Shown here in pieces: positions 5,943-6,514 of a stretch of 6,514 bases of DNA. A program made the translations under genes and the position numbers. Position 1 is the first letter of the stretch; every line of letters starts with the position of its first letter. The notes below the pieces were generated by a model. It was not told the DNA's origin, did not search any database, and worked only from the letters and a program-made list of their open reading frames with translations. Source of the stretch: an uncultured Clostridia bacterium (GTDB lineage Bacteria; Bacillota; Clostridia; Oscillospirales; Acutalibacteraceae); the NCBI GenBank assembly GCA_947623215.1, contig CANQGN010000081.1, positions 1-6,514 of the forward strand, written 5' to 3'.

Positions 5943-6514
5943 CCTACGCCGCCCTGCTGCGCCGCACGCAGCAGACTTTAGAGGCGGCGGGGGTAGAAGA
6001 CGCGGGGTTTGACGGTTTGCAGCTGCTTTGCCACGCCGCCGGCTGCTCGGTTACCGCGCTGCTGGCGCAAAAAGAAGCCGCCTGCCCGGCAGATTTACCC
6101 GACCGGCTGGCCGCCCTTACCGCCCGGCGGGCGGCGGGGGAGCCGCTGCAATATCTGCTGGGCGAGTGGGAATTTTACGGCCTGCCCTTTTTCGTCGGCC
6201 CCGGGGTGCTCATCCCCCGGGCAGAGACCGAACTGCTGGTAGACGAAGCGCTGCGGTTTTTAGAAGGGGTCGCCGCCCCCCGCTGCCTGGACCTGTGCAC
6301 CGGCAGCGGCTGCGTGGCCGCCGCCCTTGCCAACGCCCGGCCGGACGCCGCAGTAGAAGGCTTGGAGCTCTCGCCCGAGGCGGCGGACTATTTTACCAAA
6401 AACCAGCGGCGGCTGGGGCTGAACAACCTGACGCTCACGCGGGGCGACGTACTGGCCGGGCCAAAGGCGACGGGCGTGTACGACCTTGTGACCGCCAACC
6501 CCCCCTACATCCCG
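5927..6514 (+). CDS. prmC: Release factor glutamine methyltransferase PrmC, N-terminal 196 residues (3' end outside window)
   Basis: PrmC uses S-adenosylmethionine to methylate the glutamine of the GGQ motif in peptide chain release factors, raising termination efficiency in the cytoplasm. The visible part has the helical N-terminal release-factor-binding domain (about 1-85) and then GEPLQYLLGEWEFYG (71-85), VLIPRAETELLVDEAL (94-109), the cofactor loop DLCTGSG (122-128) and the catalytic NPPYIP (191-196), at which the window ends. Full-length members have about 280 residues, so roughly a third is missing only because of the window edge. The start is TTG 5927, inside the end of the DUF1385 gene. 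Its place after a YqhQ gene matches Firmicutes gene order, where prfA often follows or lies close by. There is no frame break or missing key residue in the visible part. Confidence 0.95.
   Translation, partial: MGARLTYAALLRRTQQTLEAAGVEDAGFDGLQLLCHAAGCSVTALLAQKEAACPADLPDRLAALTARRAAGEPLQYLLGEWEFYGLPFFVGPGVLIPRAETELLVDEALRFLEGVAAPRCLDLCTGSGCVAAALANARPDAAVEGLELSPEAADYFTKNQRRLGLNNLTLTRGDVLAGPKATGVYDLVTANPPYIP

Overview
The window is GC-rich bacterial DNA with all genes on the + strand, tightly packed, with good AGGAGG-type ribosome binding sites and frequent TTG starts. The DUF1385 (YqhQ-family) gene directly followed by prmC is a gene order known from Firmicutes. Together with the high GC and the OmpR-type two-component pair, it suggests a high-GC member of the Clostridia, perhaps an Oscillospirales-like gut anaerobe. 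That assignment is inference from family content and gene order, not from a marker gene.

Layout. Bases 2-223 are the 3' end of an unidentified gene whose product ends in a proline/glutamate-rich tail built from an 18-bp tandem repeat. Thirteen bases after its stop comes a complete family 2 glycosyltransferase with two C-terminal membrane segments (237-1217), of the polyprenyl-phosphate sugar transferase type. A strong intrinsic terminator (1226-1265) closes that unit, and a near-consensus sigma-A promoter (1310-1338) opens the next one.

The second unit begins with a lipoprotein carrying four Asp-rich FG-GAP/VCBS-type loops (1372-2667). It continues with an OmpR/PhoB-type response regulator (2719-3423), a membrane histidine kinase (3478-4944), a DUF1385/YqhQ-type membrane protein (4941-5942) and the first 196 codons of prmC, the release factor glutamine methyltransferase (5927-6514, cut by the window edge). 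The last three are linked by short overlaps (4 bp and 16 bp), which suggests translational coupling. No second promoter or T-tailed terminator was found between lipoprotein and prmC, although a hairpin lies at the lipoprotein/regulator junction.

How they may work together. The kinase and regulator form an evident two-component system. The lipoprotein is placed first in the same apparent transcript and would sit on the outer face of the membrane, next to the kinase sensor domain, so it could be an accessory sensor or a target of the system (inference). The YqhQ/PrmC pair looks like a conserved housekeeping block that has become coupled to this signalling cassette. There are no tRNA or rRNA genes, CRISPR arrays or mobile elements in the window. 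The most unusual points are the lipoprotein-plus-kinase arrangement, the cysteines beside three of the four Asp loops, and the slippage-prone repeat at the left edge.
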